DNA of 64,000 nt from Parvibium lacunae (GCF_003335215.1 NZ_QPGB01000001.1:682001-746000), one strand, 5' to 3'; numbered from the stretch's first letter, positions 49,273-58,827 are shown. Numbers and translations are program-made. Notes: a model not told the origin generated them from the sequence alone.

Positions 49273-49788
49273 TCAGGGTTGACTAGGATGGAAACTTGAA
49301 CGAAAAGCTAAATGGCATTTTGCAACGTACCACCAACATATAGCTCCAGGTAATGCCATGAATAGAAATAGCCTAGAGCAAGAAGCAAGCGCAACGGCAA
49401 CGCCTTGCAGCCCATACTGACCTGGGTTACCAAAAATAATACCGAAAGGAACCGCCAGCAACACCGATAGCACTGCCGCTCCAACTAAAAACCAGCGAAG
49501 TGAAATGAGGCCAATACGAATAAACACCCAGCCACCAAAAAATGCGACCAATGCCAAAATGACGTAAATGACTGGGAAGGCTACCAACAGTGAAGCTAAC
49601 CCTCGTGTCGGGGCATCATCCGCTTCACCATTGATGATGGCCACCGGTGAGTTAAATTCGTAGACCGCTAGCGCAAGCAGAGGCAGCAGCGCAGCAATTG
49701 GGGCGGTCAGACTTGCAATTACGGGGCGTAGATAAATGTATCTATCACTCAGCGTTGCGCGATCGCAAGAAGCGGGGTTGGGCGCCAT
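49273..49788 (-). CDS. Hypothetical four-TM membrane protein, 171 aa
   Basis: Four hydrophobic segments (about residues 24-45, 67-88, 94-115 and 128-150) and no catalytic motif. It ends nine bases before the lysE start. No homologue comes to mind. It is part of the bamD-tex accessory run. Confidence 0.65.
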   Translation of the reverse strand: MAPNPASCDRATLSDRYIYLRPVIASLTAPIAALLPLLALAVYEFNSPVAIINGEADDAPTRGLASLLVAFPVIYVILALVAFFGGWVFIRIGLISLRWFLVGAAVLSVLLAVPFGIIFGNPGQYGLQGVAVALASCSRLFLFMALPGAICWWYVAKCHLAFRSSFHPSQP

Positions 49789-49799
49789 GGTTCGGATCG

Positions 49800-50504
49800 T
49801 TATCGCGGCACAGGCTCTGGCATTTTCTCGCGGAGCAGTCCTAAGAACCTCTCATTGGGCTTACCGCCGGCAGCACGTTCCTTTACGACCATTGCCCACG
49901 CATCCGAATACTGTCCGCGCCAGTAATAGGCCGTTGCCCAAGACCCATAGACATATCGCTTATTAGGTTCTATCTCCTCTGCCTTCTTATAAAGCGACTC
50001 AGATCGTTCAAACAATTTGAGCTTGGCTTCCGAGGTTAGATTTTTATCACTAATGGCACATAGGGTGATAAGTCTTGCCGCATCAGGGTAGATGCCTTGA
50101 AAAGTGGGCGGATTCAATTCGATTGCCTTTTCCATCATTTGCATGCCTTCGCAATTCTTTCCTTGGTCATGCAATACAGCGCCAAAGCCAGCATATACCT
50201 CTGGGTTTTGTGGATTAAGCAGCCATGCCTGATTGAAGCGGCGCATTGCATTCACTAGATCGTCGCGCTGGTAGTAAGCAAAGCCATTATTAACAAATGC
50301 AGCACTTGCCTTCTCTCGGGTTCCATAGTGTTTAGTCGTGTCAGCAATAAACTTTTCATCGCCGGCTTTTAACTCAGGAATCATGCTCCTATCCATACCC
50401 CCATACATAGGTATCTGATCAATTGGAATTTGTCGATCTGCACGCAGCAAGGGCGAAAAGAAAAGAAGGAAAATAGTGAGAAGCACAGCAACAGAATGAC
50501 TCAT
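49800..50504 (-). CDS. Secreted TPR protein
   Basis: 234 residues from MSHSVAV, behind CGAGGA; longer starts upstream lack a signal peptide. The signal peptide ends near 'LRADRQ'. TPR-like helices follow ('NNGFAYYQRDDLVNAMRRFNQAWLLNPQNPEVYAGFGAVLHDQG' in consecutive pieces, then 'KAEEIEPNKRYVYGSWATAYYWRGQYSDAWAMV'). Probably a periplasmic scaffold of unknown partner. Confidence 0.75.
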   Translation of the reverse strand: MSHSVAVLLTIFLLFFSPLLRADRQIPIDQIPMYGGMDRSMIPELKAGDEKFIADTTKHYGTREKASAAFVNNGFAYYQRDDLVNAMRRFNQAWLLNPQNPEVYAGFGAVLHDQGKNCEGMQMMEKAIELNPPTFQGIYPDAARLITLCAISDKNLTSEAKLKLFERSESLYKKAEEIEPNKRYVYGSWATAYYWRGQYSDAWAMVVKERAAGGKPNERFLGLLREKMPEPVPR

Positions 50505-50552
50505 AAAATTCCTCGAGCTATAGTTGAATAAGGCAGCAAAGTTGACGAACGG

Positions 50553-50616
50553 CCCCACTGCGTCACCTTACCATAGGGTGAAGGAAGCATAAATAGGGTG
50601 TCGCTGCGCAGTGGCA
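50553..50616. repeat. Interrupted inverted repeat CCACTGCG...CGCAGTGG
   Basis: Eight-base outer arms enclose a second small hairpin (CACC-TTACCATA-GGGTG) in the gap before the TPR gene. It could be a folded recombination site, a terminator-like structure or a decayed repeat. It has no clear integron core motif. Confidence 0.5.
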
Positions 50617-50709
50617 ATCACTCGAACATAGAGGCAGAGAATAGAAGTCACAGACTCATGGTTAAAACAACGCAGCATTCAAAAATCAATCGCGACTCAG
50701 ATGCAAGGC

Positions 50710-51075
50710 CTAATGATTAGTTAACGCGGTATTGCCCCGCACGCCAATAAACCAAAAAATTACAGCGGTAATTACTGCATAAGTGATAACCAAAAGCATA
50801 TTGTTAAATCCATATTGCCTAGCGTATTCGGTGCCAGTACCAAACAGCAATAACGAAGCAAGTAGTCCAGATATAGCGGCGCCGCAAGCGACTTGCCATA
50901 ATGCCAGCCATCTAAACTTCTTGAATAAAACAAACATAGGCAAGCCAATCAGAAAGGCAAACAGGTATGCCAAGAATAAGGCAATCCCAAAAAGCCAGTA
51001 GTCACCATACATTACCGTTGCCAAACTTACAGTTATTGCTGGTGAAATGTAAAAACCTATTCTGATACGATGCAT
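50710..51075 (-). CDS. Hypothetical four-TM membrane protein, 121 aa
   Basis: Four hydrophobic helices with short loops ('ISPAITVSLATVMYG', 'WLFGIALFLAYLFAFLIGLP', 'CGAAISGLLASLLLFG', 'MLLVITYAVITAVIFWFIG'). No catalytic residues are evident. Small multi-helix proteins like this are common in cassette-type islands. Confidence 0.65.
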   Translation of the reverse strand: MHRIRIGFYISPAITVSLATVMYGDYWLFGIALFLAYLFAFLIGLPMFVLFKKFRWLALWQVACGAAISGLLASLLLFGTGTEYARQYGFNNMLLVITYAVITAVIFWFIGVRGNTALTNH

Positions 51076-51301
51076 ATTTTCCTCAAATCAACCGACACCG
51101 AAGATGTCCGGATAGGGAAAAAGGCACAGCTTATTGTCTTTCCTTCAGCCCAGAGAGTAAACGCGTCCAATTTTCCAGGTCACCACGAGAGAAGCTTTCA
51201 GCATGAAAATAGTTGATGAGAAGTCTGCTGTTTCCTAGTGCTATGTAATGCAAGAAAAGTTCAGCCCTATCGCGTCCCGTTGAATGATGGGTTAGGCATA
51301 C

Positions 51302-51691
51302 TTAATCACCTGCCACAAAATAAATCATACGCCAGCCTTCACTGGTCTGCTTAAAACCAGCACGATAATTTGTACCAGCATTTTTAGGACACTCAATGAA
51401 CTGGTTATTCTTTTTGACACAATCTTGGCCAGTAACACGATAGAGTTTTTTTAAAATAGACGTATCAGCTTTCCATGCTTGAATGGCCTGCTCTGCGTCA
51501 CCATCACCACCAAAACTCCAGACAAACTCAGTGGCCATAAGTTTTTTCAATGTGTCTATATCTTTTTTCCTTGCCGCAACATGTACTTTTGATATTAGTG
51601 ATTGCGCCTCTAACGGAATGGGTGCAGCTACGGCAGACATGCTAACGGCTGTGAAAAATAATAAGCTCATATAGCGCACACCTACAATCAT
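51302..51691 (-). CDS. Secreted hypothetical protein
   Basis: About 129 residues starting MIVGVRYMSLLFF, with a signal peptide ending near 'SAVAA'. The mature part ('ISKVHVAARKKDIDTLKKLM', 'VTGQDCVKKNNQFIECPKN') has two Cys that could form a disulfide. The open frame continues upstream without a stop into a copied lysE start, giving an apparent 173-residue chimera. I regard the signal-peptide start as the original. GTTAGGC, an integron-type core sequence, abuts its stop codon. Confidence 0.65.
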   Translation of the reverse strand: MIVGVRYMSLLFFTAVSMSAVAAPIPLEAQSLISKVHVAARKKDIDTLKKLMATEFVWSFGGDGDAEQAIQAWKADTSILKKLYRVTGQDCVKKNNQFIECPKNAGTNYRAGFKQTSEGWRMIYFVAGD

Positions 51692-51708
51692 ACGTAAGAG
51701 AAGTAGCG

Positions 51709-51845
51709 CTTGGGGGAACCCCCGGTTAACGGATGTGGAAACGGCCATGAGAACCGACGGCCCTGGGGTGACCGTGAGTACAAAGACAGCCGCGACGAAA
51801 ATAAGCCAAGTGTTTAGGGGCATAAGAATTGCACGGGGTTGACTA
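51709..51845 (-). pseudogene. Partial duplicate of the lysE 5' end
   Basis: Nearly identical to the start of the intact LysE gene 2.5 kb away, including about 22 bases upstream of the ATG; only a few bases differ. The first 36 encoded residues are the same. After 'SVNRGF' the frame runs into unrelated sequence of the next gene. Confidence 0.9.
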
Positions 51846-51959
51846 AGGGGGAAGTCAGATATGGCCGAAGCGAAACATAAGGCAGCATAAGCATATGCTT
51901 GTGGCCGTCCCGCTCAGCAGCCGAGTTACAGGGTTTTTGGAGCAGTAGAGATTTTTTCA

Positions 51960-52346
51960 TCATTTCAACTTTTTGAGTTGAAATAGGATAAGTGTCTTCA
52001 ACCCAAAGAACGCACCAACGGCATTTGCAATAAAGGGCGGCCAATGAAATTTATTAACAGAATCAACAAATAGAGCAAACGCATGGTTTGTGCCTAGAAG
52101 CAAGAAAAGAACGGTGAAACCTAAAACGATCAAGATCGAATCTTTTGTTGTCTTTAGGCGCAGCGCAGCGATAGATACAATTGCACAGCCAACATTCCAA
52201 AACGCAATTTCCCTTTGCCAGCCCGGATTTCCACCCCAAGTCGACATATTACCTGCAACAATTTTCTGAAATACTGTCTGGATGATGAAAGAACTTATAA
52301 ACGCAATAAGACAAACAATAAAGAATATCCTCACTCGCTTATCCAT
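51960..52346 (-). CDS. Hypothetical four-TM membrane protein, 128 aa
   Basis: Four hydrophobic helices separated by short loops, with a basic C-terminus ('LFQLKKLK'). Lower GC than the core genes around. No recognised family. It is the rightmost gene of the small-gene run before the bamD fragment. Confidence 0.6.
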   Translation of the reverse strand: MDKRVRIFFIVCLIAFISSFIIQTVFQKIVAGNMSTWGGNPGWQREIAFWNVGCAIVSIAALRLKTTKDSILIVLGFTVLFLLLGTNHAFALFVDSVNKFHWPPFIANAVGAFFGLKTLILFQLKKLK

Positions 52347-52466
52347 GGTTACACCCTGTTCTATCTGTCTGAGGTTGAAATAAATAGACTATACGGCCTT
52401 TTGAACAGGTCCGCTCAATTAAAAGGTAACGGCCGATGGGCGTGGAGTCTAGCGCAGAATTAGATT

Positions 52467-52602
52467 CCCCAGCACAGAAGATGCGCTGGTCGTGATTGTG
52501 CAAGCCTACGATGCACTCGGCATTAAAGATTTGCGGGATGATAACTACCGAGTGTTAAAACAAAACTTCCCGCAACGGGCAGCTAAGCTCAAACTCAGCT
52601 GA
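52467..52602 (+). pseudogene. Fragment of a bamD 3' end
   Basis: Encodes 'DALVVIVQAYDALGIKDLRD' then DNYRVLKQNFPQRAAKLKLS and a stop. The intact bamD ends 'QALVIIVQAYDALKMKELRD' then DNFRVLQRNFPASAAKLKLN. About 40 codons align without gaps, in the same orientation. There is no start codon or ribosome-binding site. It shows that the DNA between bamD and here was inserted at the bamD 3' end. Confidence 0.92.
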
Positions 52603-52717
52603 GCAGCCTGAGCGACTAAGCAACTCCTTAGTGTTGGTTACGTTAGGTTCTTATTGCTGAAGGGGCGATGTGCGGTCTTCATGACGGAAGGGTTAGGTAT
52701 CGCGCCTCTGCAATGTC

Positions 52718-53470
52718 TCAAGGCGCAAAAACTGATGCAACTGCATTGGTGATCTTAGTCAATAGTTCGCCAGGATTAGCAGCAACGATCTCTAGCAGAG
52801 CCTTGTCTGTATACCTCGGCAGACCGTCGCGGGTGTTGAGGTTGTGCAACAAAAGCAACAACAGGGATTTTCCTCTAACAAGCGTTCCGTACTTGGTAGA
52901 GAGAGTCTCCCTCATGATGGTTGGGTATGTTTCTCCAAATCGAAGCGCCATGAGCGAGGGTCGTTCTTTCGAATTCAGAACATACTTAGGATGATATGCG
53001 ATTGGGTCTGAAGGGTTAGTTAGGTGCCGACTAAGGGCCAAAGCATACCACTCTAGAAAGAGTTCCAGTTGTTCTTTGTAGGTTGACACCTCGGCACCGA
53101 CCAAGAGGCTCTCTAGTTTTCCGTCAGCAATGACGTCGTTCTCAATCGAATACCCAGAAGTTAGGCACAGCAGCGGCGAGACATAGGCAGCAGGCACTGC
53201 AGTATTGATCCACGTATCACGATCAGCGATAAAGGCGAGCCGCACTGAGCTTGGGATTTCGCTACGTCGATTAAAAATCTGAAGCACATTCTCACGCCCC
53301 CCCGCGGAAAGTACAGACACCCCGAGGTGTCTCAATTGATCTTCAAGGCGGCGGTAGACAATTAGATCGTCGTCACCTTCACAAACGACTGTGGGTAACG
53401 CTGTACGCTTAAGAACAGCGATGAGCTCATCTACCGTGGGCTGAGCCTTTGCAGTTTGTGCGGATGGCAC
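52718..53470 (-). CDS. DUF4435/TOPRIM-like effector of a two-gene defence system
   Basis: 250 residues. A TOPRIM-like acidic Glu lies in 'LPTVVCEGDDDLIVYRRL' (about residue 31), with an Asp pair in 'RLAFIADRDTW' (about 85). This is the pattern of DUF4435 proteins, such as AriB of the PARIS anti-phage system, which is known to cut tRNA when activated. The start lies two bases after the stop of the ATPase gene, so the pair is one operon. The C-terminal half is helical. PARIS membership is inferred from domain pairing; a related OLD-like system is the alternative. Confidence 0.7.
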   Translation of the reverse strand: MPSAQTAKAQPTVDELIAVLKRTALPTVVCEGDDDLIVYRRLEDQLRHLGVSVLSAGGRENVLQIFNRRSEIPSSVRLAFIADRDTWINTAVPAAYVSPLLCLTSGYSIENDVIADGKLESLLVGAEVSTYKEQLELFLEWYALALSRHLTNPSDPIAYHPKYVLNSKERPSLMALRFGETYPTIMRETLSTKYGTLVRGKSLLLLLLHNLNTRDGLPRYTDKALLEIVAANPGELLTKITNAVASVFAP

Positions 53471-53472
53471 GA

Positions 53473-54579
53473 CTACACATCCTCGTCGCCGCGAGACGGA
53501 TCAATCAAAAGTTCCTTGTCTGGATACTTGCTATAGATAAAGGGTGAATGCGTGGCAATGACGAACTGGTTGCTCGTGTGCTGGCTCATCAAGATCGAAA
53601 ACAGCTGGCGTTGCCAATCGACATGAAGACTAAGCTCAGGTTCATCTATGAGAAACACGGCGTCCCGGTAAAAGGCGTTGTAAGCGATGAAACTCAACAT
53701 TTGCTTTTCACCAGCCGAGAGTGCGTCAGAGTTGACGGCATTGGCAGCATCACCAAAACTAAGATTGCGACTAAGCTTGATACCTGAATGACGGAACAAT
53801 CGCATTACCAAATCTTTGATGACTTCCTGAGGACGCATGATTTCCTCTCGAGAAGCTTCCATCCCTTCGATCTCTGTTCGAATGTCATCTAACAGCTGAT
53901 TTGCATTATCAAGCTTGTCGGCATCTCCAGCCTCGCGCTTATAGGTCTTGATCTTCATAATCACATCCTGCGACGTTCTTTGCTGGAGCTTGTTGTACTC
54001 CTCTGAAAGATCGGTGTATTGCTGAACCAGAAGATTAACGACATCGACAGTACTCAATGCTGCGACAAATACATGATTCGCATTAGTAAGCCGCTTGGAG
54101 AGAGCCACAAGTGACTCCTCAATGTCATTCTTCGCACGTAACAGCACGTTGCTCCGATCACTCAATGTGAAGCCGCCTTCAATGCGGCGAAAGGTCGGAA
54201 GAAAGACTGATGAGCCGATAGCGATCAGCTTATGGTTTGCCTGATCCTCGGCGTTAGAAACAACATCGCCTTCATCATCCTCCAAATCCTCGAAAGTCGA
54301 CATTCCTTGTGAGTCTCTCCAATCGATGCGGCACGTCATTGAAGACAATCGATAGACTGTACAGCTGTAATCAGAAGTCTCGAGTGTGGCCTTTTTGAAG
54401 TTCACTTCTTTTAGTGCCTGAAGGATGTTGCCACTCATGATGTACCACGCAAGCTTTAGTACACTTGTCTTTCCTGCGCCATTTCTGCCGGTGACAATGT
54501 TCAAGTCGCGATTGAACTCAACTCTGAGAGGGGTGTCTCGTCCGAACAGGCCGATGACTTCAAAGCTCTTAATGTACAT
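53473..54579 (-). CDS. AAA15-type ABC ATPase of a two-gene defence system
   Basis: 368 residues. Walker A 'GRNGAGKTSVLKLAW' (about residue 32), coiled coil (about 150-240), signature 'LSAGEKQMLSFIAY', Walker B 'AVFLIDEPELSLH' and 'FVIATHSPF'. The layout fits the AriA sensor ATPase of PARIS, which holds the TOPRIM partner until triggered by phage anti-restriction proteins. It is the first gene of the pair and lies next to the tex terminator. Start codon chosen as the only good one (MYIKSFEVIGLFG). Confidence 0.75.
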   Translation of the reverse strand: MYIKSFEVIGLFGRDTPLRVEFNRDLNIVTGRNGAGKTSVLKLAWYIMSGNILQALKEVNFKKATLETSDYSCTVYRLSSMTCRIDWRDSQGMSTFEDLEDDEGDVVSNAEDQANHKLIAIGSSVFLPTFRRIEGGFTLSDRSNVLLRAKNDIEESLVALSKRLTNANHVFVAALSTVDVVNLLVQQYTDLSEEYNKLQQRTSQDVIMKIKTYKREAGDADKLDNANQLLDDIRTEIEGMEASREEIMRPQEVIKDLVMRLFRHSGIKLSRNLSFGDAANAVNSDALSAGEKQMLSFIAYNAFYRDAVFLIDEPELSLHVDWQRQLFSILMSQHTSNQFVIATHSPFIYSKYPDKELLIDPSRGDEDV

Positions 54580-54911
54580 ATAGAATTCCTTATTGGACCG
54601 CCGCTCAAACCCGAAGTATCTACAAACGAACCTCTAGACTACTAACGCGCAAGATGTACCTTTACAAGTGCATATTTAGTTGGCTAATCGGTGTGCGAAA
54701 CAATTGAAAATTATAACCTTTTGATTTTATTGGCTGCGCTTGAACAAATGGAACTCATGACAAGAAACAGGACACCTAGGCGACTGCCCCGGTTACCCCA
54801 CTCGAACAGCATCGAATGACTGTAGCATGATATTTAATCACTAGGCTAGTGCCTGTAAGACTTCGGCAGCACTCATCGTCAACAAAAAAGATACAGGTGT
54901 AGCCGACATAA
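54580..54911. other. Non-coding gap upstream of the ATPase gene
   Basis: About 330 bases with no credible gene, visibly AT-rich. It presumably holds the promoter of the ATPase/TOPRIM operon, but no clear -35/-10 pair stands out. I see no RNA gene or repeat in it. Confidence 0.6.
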
Positions 54912-54936
54912 AAATGCCGATGAATCATCGGCATTT
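54912..54936. terminator. Bidirectional terminator after tex
   Basis: AAATGCCGAT-GAATC-ATCGGCATTT, a perfect ten-base stem with A- and T-rich ends. It lies 30 bases beyond the tex stop. Confidence 0.85.
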
Positions 54937-54966
54937 AAATAATCAGAAATTCGCGATCTGCGGTTT

Positions 54967-57366
54967 TTATTTTTTTAATTTGGCAAAGGCAGCGGCCATT
55001 GCCCCCATGCCACCACCTTGCTCGCGGTCTCGCCCGCCACTGCTACTGCGTGAGCCTGAGCGGCTATCGCGACCACTACCCGCACCGCCAGCACCACTCA
55101 TTGAGCGCTCTGCACCGGGCACGTCATCCAAGCGCATGGTGAGGGCAATGCGCTGGCGTTTGACATCCACTTCCAGCACTTTCACTTTCACCAGCTCACC
55201 GGCTTTCACGACTTCGTGCGCGTCTTTCACAAACTTGGTGGACAAGGCGGAGATATGCACCAAGCCATCTTGGTGAACCCCGATATCGACAAACGCGCCA
55301 AAGTTGGCCACGTTGGTCACGACGCCTTCGAGAATCATGCCCACTTTCAGGTCTTTGATTTCTTCGACCCCTTCTTTGAACTGCGCGGTTTTAAACTCGG
55401 GGCGCGGATCGCGGCCGGGTTTTTCCAGCTCATTCAAAATATCTTTGACCGTGGGCAAACCAAATTTTTCATCGGTAAATTCATTGGGTGACAAGCTATG
55501 CAGCACGGTGCTTTGGCCCATGATGTCGCGAATACCTTTTTGCAGCTTGGCCAGAATGCGCTCGACCACAGGGTAGGCTTCTGGGTGGACAGACGAACAA
55601 TCCAGCGGATTCGTGCCATTGTTTACGCGCAAGAAACCAGCGGCTTGTTCAAAGGTTTTGTCGCCCAAGCGCGGGACCGATTTCAACGCGGCGCGGCTAT
55701 CAAACGCGCCATTCTGGTCACGATAGTCCACAATGTTTTTGGCCAAAATACCGTTCAAGCCAGAGACCCGCGCCAACAGCGACGCTGATGCCGTATTCAC
55801 ATCTACGCCGACCGCGTTCACGCAATCTTCCACCACCGCATCCAATTGCCGCGCTAGCTCACGCTGATTTACATCGTGCTGGTATTGGCCGACGCCAATC
55901 GACTTGGGATCAATTTTCACCAGCTCGGCCAGTGGGTCTTGCAGGCGGCGGGCAATGGAGACCGCGCCACGTAAGCTCACATCCAGTTCAGGAAACTCTT
56001 TGGCAGCCTGCTCAGATGCGGAATACACGGATGCGCCCGCTTCGCTCACCACGACTTTTTGCACCCGCATATCGGGGAAGCGCTTGAGCAACTCGCCCAC
56101 TAATTTATCGGTTTCACGCGAGGCAGTGCCGTTGCCAATTGCCACCAAATCCACCTGATGTTTGGCAATCAGCGCGGCCAGTTTCATTTGCGAGCCTTCC
56201 CAATCATTCCGTGGCTCATGCGGATAAATGACGCCCGTATCCAGTAGCTTGCCGGTGCGATCCACCACGGCCAACTTCACCCCCGTACGAATGCCGGGGT
56301 CTAGGCCCAGCACAGCTTTGGGACCAGCGGGCGCAGCCAGGAGCAAGTCTTTTAAATTGCGGCCAAAGACTTTGATGGCCTCGTTTTCCGCCGCTTCGCG
56401 CAACTGCGTGAGCAATTCGGTTTCGAGTGAGGGATGAATTTTGACGCGCCAGGCCCACACGCAGCAGTCTTGCAAAAACTTATCCGCCGGGCGGTTACGC
56501 TGGGCGATATTCATGTGCTCGCCGATGATGCCGACACAAGGATGCGGCACTTGGATTGCTAAGGCTTCTTCCAAGTCTAGCTTGAAGGTCAACACCCCCA
56601 AATTACGGCCCCGGAACAAGGCCAAGGCACGATGGGAAGGAATGGTTTTAATGGTTTCGGCAAACTCAAAGTAGTCACGGAACTTCTCGCCCTCTTCCTG
56701 TTTGCCGTCCACGGCCTGGGCGGATACCCAGCCGTTACTCCACAAATAGCCGCGCAGCTTACCCAGCAGTTCAGCATTTTCAGAAAACAATTCGGCCAGA
56801 ATATCGCGGGCACCATCCAAAGCAGCTTTGGCATCGTTGATATTCGCTTCAGCATTGAAATAGTTGGCCGCCAAGGCTTGCGGGTCTTGGGTGGGGTCTT
56901 GCCAGAGCGCCAGTGCCAAGGGTTCCAGCCCGGCTTCACGCGCAATTTGGGCCCGAGTGCGACGTTTGGGTTTGTACGGTAAATACAAATCCTCCAGCCG
57001 TTGTTTGGTATCGGCCGCCAGAATCTCGTTTTGCAGGGCCGTTGTGAGTTTTTGCTGTTCGCCAATCGATTTCAAGATGGCGGTACGGCGCTCTTCCAGC
57101 TCACGCAGGTAAATCAAGCGCTCATCCAGGTTACGCAACTGCGTATCGTCCAAGCCACCCGTGGCTTCTTTACGGTAGCGGGCAATAAACGGAACCGTTG
57201 CGCCTTCATTCAGTAATTCAATCGTGGCCACCACTTGGGCCAAGCGCACGTTCAGTTCCCCGGCCAAGGCCAGGGCGATCTTTTGTTGGGTTTCGGCTTC
57301 CGTCAGCAAGGTGGGTTCAATTGGCGTTAGCGAGGTTGGCGTAGCAGTAGCAACAGAATTCATCAT
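54967..57366 (-). CDS. tex: RNA-binding transcriptional accessory protein Tex
   Basis: About 799 residues from MMNSVATAT; a longer frame upstream overlaps the divergent gene. It carries the Tex N-terminal helical domain, a YqgF-like RNase H fold ('[21 protein letters not shown]'), helix-hairpin-helix segments ('[23 protein letters not shown]' region) and an S1 domain ('[31 protein letters not shown]' in parts). The tail is Gly/Ser/Arg-rich. Tex binds RNA polymerase and nucleic acid and affects transcript quality. Confidence 0.96.
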   Translation of the reverse strand: MMNSVATATPTSLTPIEPTLLTEAETQQKIALALAGELNVRLAQVVATIELLNEGATVPFIARYRKEATGGLDDTQLRNLDERLIYLRELEERRTAILKSIGEQQKLTTALQNEILAADTKQRLEDLYLPYKPKRRTRAQIAREAGLEPLALALWQDPTQDPQALAANYFNAEANINDAKAALDGARDILAELFSENAELLGKLRGYLWSNGWVSAQAVDGKQEEGEKFRDYFEFAETIKTIPSHRALALFRGRNLGVLTFKLDLEEALAIQVPHPCVGIIGEHMNIAQRNRPADKFLQDCCVWAWRVKIHPSLETELLTQLREAAENEAIKVFGRNLKDLLLAAPAGPKAVLGLDPGIRTGVKLAVVDRTGKLLDTGVIYPHEPRNDWEGSQMKLAALIAKHQVDLVAIGNGTASRETDKLVGELLKRFPDMRVQKVVVSEAGASVYSASEQAAKEFPELDVSLRGAVSIARRLQDPLAELVKIDPKSIGVGQYQHDVNQRELARQLDAVVEDCVNAVGVDVNTASASLLARVSGLNGILAKNIVDYRDQNGAFDSRAALKSVPRLGDKTFEQAAGFLRVNNGTNPLDCSSVHPEAYPVVERILAKLQKGIRDIMGQSTVLHSLSPNEFTDEKFGLPTVKDILNELEKPGRDPRPEFKTAQFKEGVEEIKDLKVGMILEGVVTNVANFGAFVDIGVHQDGLVHISALSTKFVKDAHEVVKAGELVKVKVLEVDVKRQRIALTMRLDDVPGAERSMSGAGGAGSGRDSRSGSRSSSGGRDREQGGGMGAMAAAFAKLKK

Positions 57367-57495
57367 TGATTTTCTTTGACTTAAACTCAAGGCGGCGGAT
57401 TGTGCCATAACTCGCCCCCAGTCAGTATCGTTGAGCTGAGTTTTCTCTGGTTTGGCAGGGCATGCGGCGGCTATTCACTCAGTTACAATACTTGC

Positions 57496-58236
57496 ATGCC
57501 TTTCTCAACTGATTATTTAATTCGCAAACCGCTTGTGGCGCTCATCCCGTTTTACGGGGGCCGCAGGCTGTGGTGCCTGGCTGGCGTTGTTTTACTGGCC
57601 GGTTGTAGCCAGCTTGGGGTGGTGCGCACGGATATCGCCACGCAATATCCCCTAGCCAGTTTGGCCGATACAAGCGTGGCTAGCACCGCCCGCCAAGCCG
57701 TTGCCGCTGAGCGCTTGCGGGTAGAGCAAGCCGCCGCCCAGCGGCGTGCAGAATGCTACGAAAAGTTTTATGCCAATAACTGCCTGAATGACTTGCGGCA
57801 GGATGAAGTGAATGCAGAGCGGGCCTTATTTGCGGTGGATACCGAGGCGAGGCGCGTGTTGCGTGAAGCCCGCTTTCAGGAAGATGCAGCACGCATTGCG
57901 GCTAAGCAGGCAGAAAGCTTAGAACGGGCTGCCGCCGAAGCCGCAGAGCGACAACGACAAGCACAAGCTTACCGCGAACGGTTGCAAGCGCAAGAAGCTG
58001 CCGAGGCGGTGCGTGAGATTGAAGCCAACCTCGCCGCGCAGCGCGGGCAAGTTAAGCAAGCCGAGATTAAGGCCAGAGTGACTGCAAAAGAACAAGCCCA
58101 GCAAGCCGCTGAAAAAGCCTTTTTGGAACGTGCCGCAAATCGTGAAGCCTATGCCAAGAAACTTGAAGAAGCCAAGCGCCATGCGGATGAAATGGCGGCC
58201 AAGCGCGCAAAAAAAGGACAATCCGCTGCGCGCTAG
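57496..58236 (+). CDS. Coiled-coil lipoprotein
   Basis: 246 residues from MPFSTDY. The lipobox 'VLLAGCSQLG' sits near residue 36, after a longer than usual N-region. The remainder is an Ala/Glu/Arg/Gln-rich helix ('RLRVEQAAAQRRAECYEKFYANNCLNDLRQDE' in pieces), with two Cys ('ECYEKFYANNCL') that might pair. Probably an envelope-anchored structural protein; related in composition, not in sequence, to the large coiled-coil protein at 29-33 kb. Confidence 0.75.
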   Translation: MPFSTDYLIRKPLVALIPFYGGRRLWCLAGVVLLAGCSQLGVVRTDIATQYPLASLADTSVASTARQAVAAERLRVEQAAAQRRAECYEKFYANNCLNDLRQDEVNAERALFAVDTEARRVLREARFQEDAARIAAKQAESLERAAAEAAERQRQAQAYRERLQAQEAAEAVREIEANLAAQRGQVKQAEIKARVTAKEQAQQAAEKAFLERAANREAYAKKLEEAKRHADEMAAKRAKKGQSAAR

Positions 58237-58265
58237 TTTGACTGCCAGTATGCGTGTGGGCTGCG

Positions 58266-58793
58266 TTATTGAATAATCAAAAAGTCTGTAAATACAACGC
58301 CCTTGATAAGATCGGCTCGATCGCGGTCGATCACTTCCTGAAAACCGATTTTCAGGGTTCTACTTAAATCCCGCTTACCTTCATATTCTGCAATCTCTTT
58401 ACCATATTGCCGGCCAACGATATCAATTGCAGCACGCCTCAAATCGTTCAAATGGTGTTTCAGCAACTCGGCGTCAGCCTTGGTCTCTGTGCGAATAACG
58501 ATATTCACCTGAACGATATCGCCGGTAATAATCTCTCGCTTCAATAGCCCTACATCCAAAAATCCGGGCGCGGGAGGCAGGTTAGGCTTTAGCTCTGGTA
58601 TCGACACAGGATTTTCGCGGACCCACCAAAACCCGCCGATTAATGCAGGGGATAGCAATACGACTGCAAGTAACAAGTAAATCCACGCTGGGGTTTTGCT
58701 TTGGGCGGGCGTCGAGTTGGCTGCAGCACGGGCCGCCGCTGGCTTTGTCGAGCTGAGCGAGGGTTCTTGTTTTTTTACCGGACCAGTTGCCAT
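58266..58793 (-). CDS. FliL-like membrane protein
   Basis: About 175 residues. A cytoplasmic Pro/Ala/Ser-rich N-terminus, one membrane helix ('WIYLLLAVVLLSPALIGGFWW') and a periplasmic domain ending 'VVFTDFLIIQ'. That is the typical terminus of FliL/stomatin-like proteins, which associate with flagellar stators. No flagellar genes are in the window, so the link to flagella is only by resemblance. Confidence 0.55.
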   Translation of the reverse strand: MATGPVKKQEPSLSSTKPAAARAAANSTPAQSKTPAWIYLLLAVVLLSPALIGGFWWVRENPVSIPELKPNLPPAPGFLDVGLLKREIITGDIVQVNIVIRTETKADAELLKHHLNDLRRAAIDIVGRQYGKEIAEYEGKRDLSRTLKIGFQEVIDRDRADLIKGVVFTDFLIIQ

Positions 58794-58827
58794 TGTGATC
58801 ACCGTGCGGGCTGATGAACCGTCAAAA

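Noticed and set aside
48043-52717. True chromosomal integron array
   Set aside because: Only isolated GTTRRRY motifs are found. Paired attC arms and an integron integrase are lacking, so it is kept only as a weak finding.
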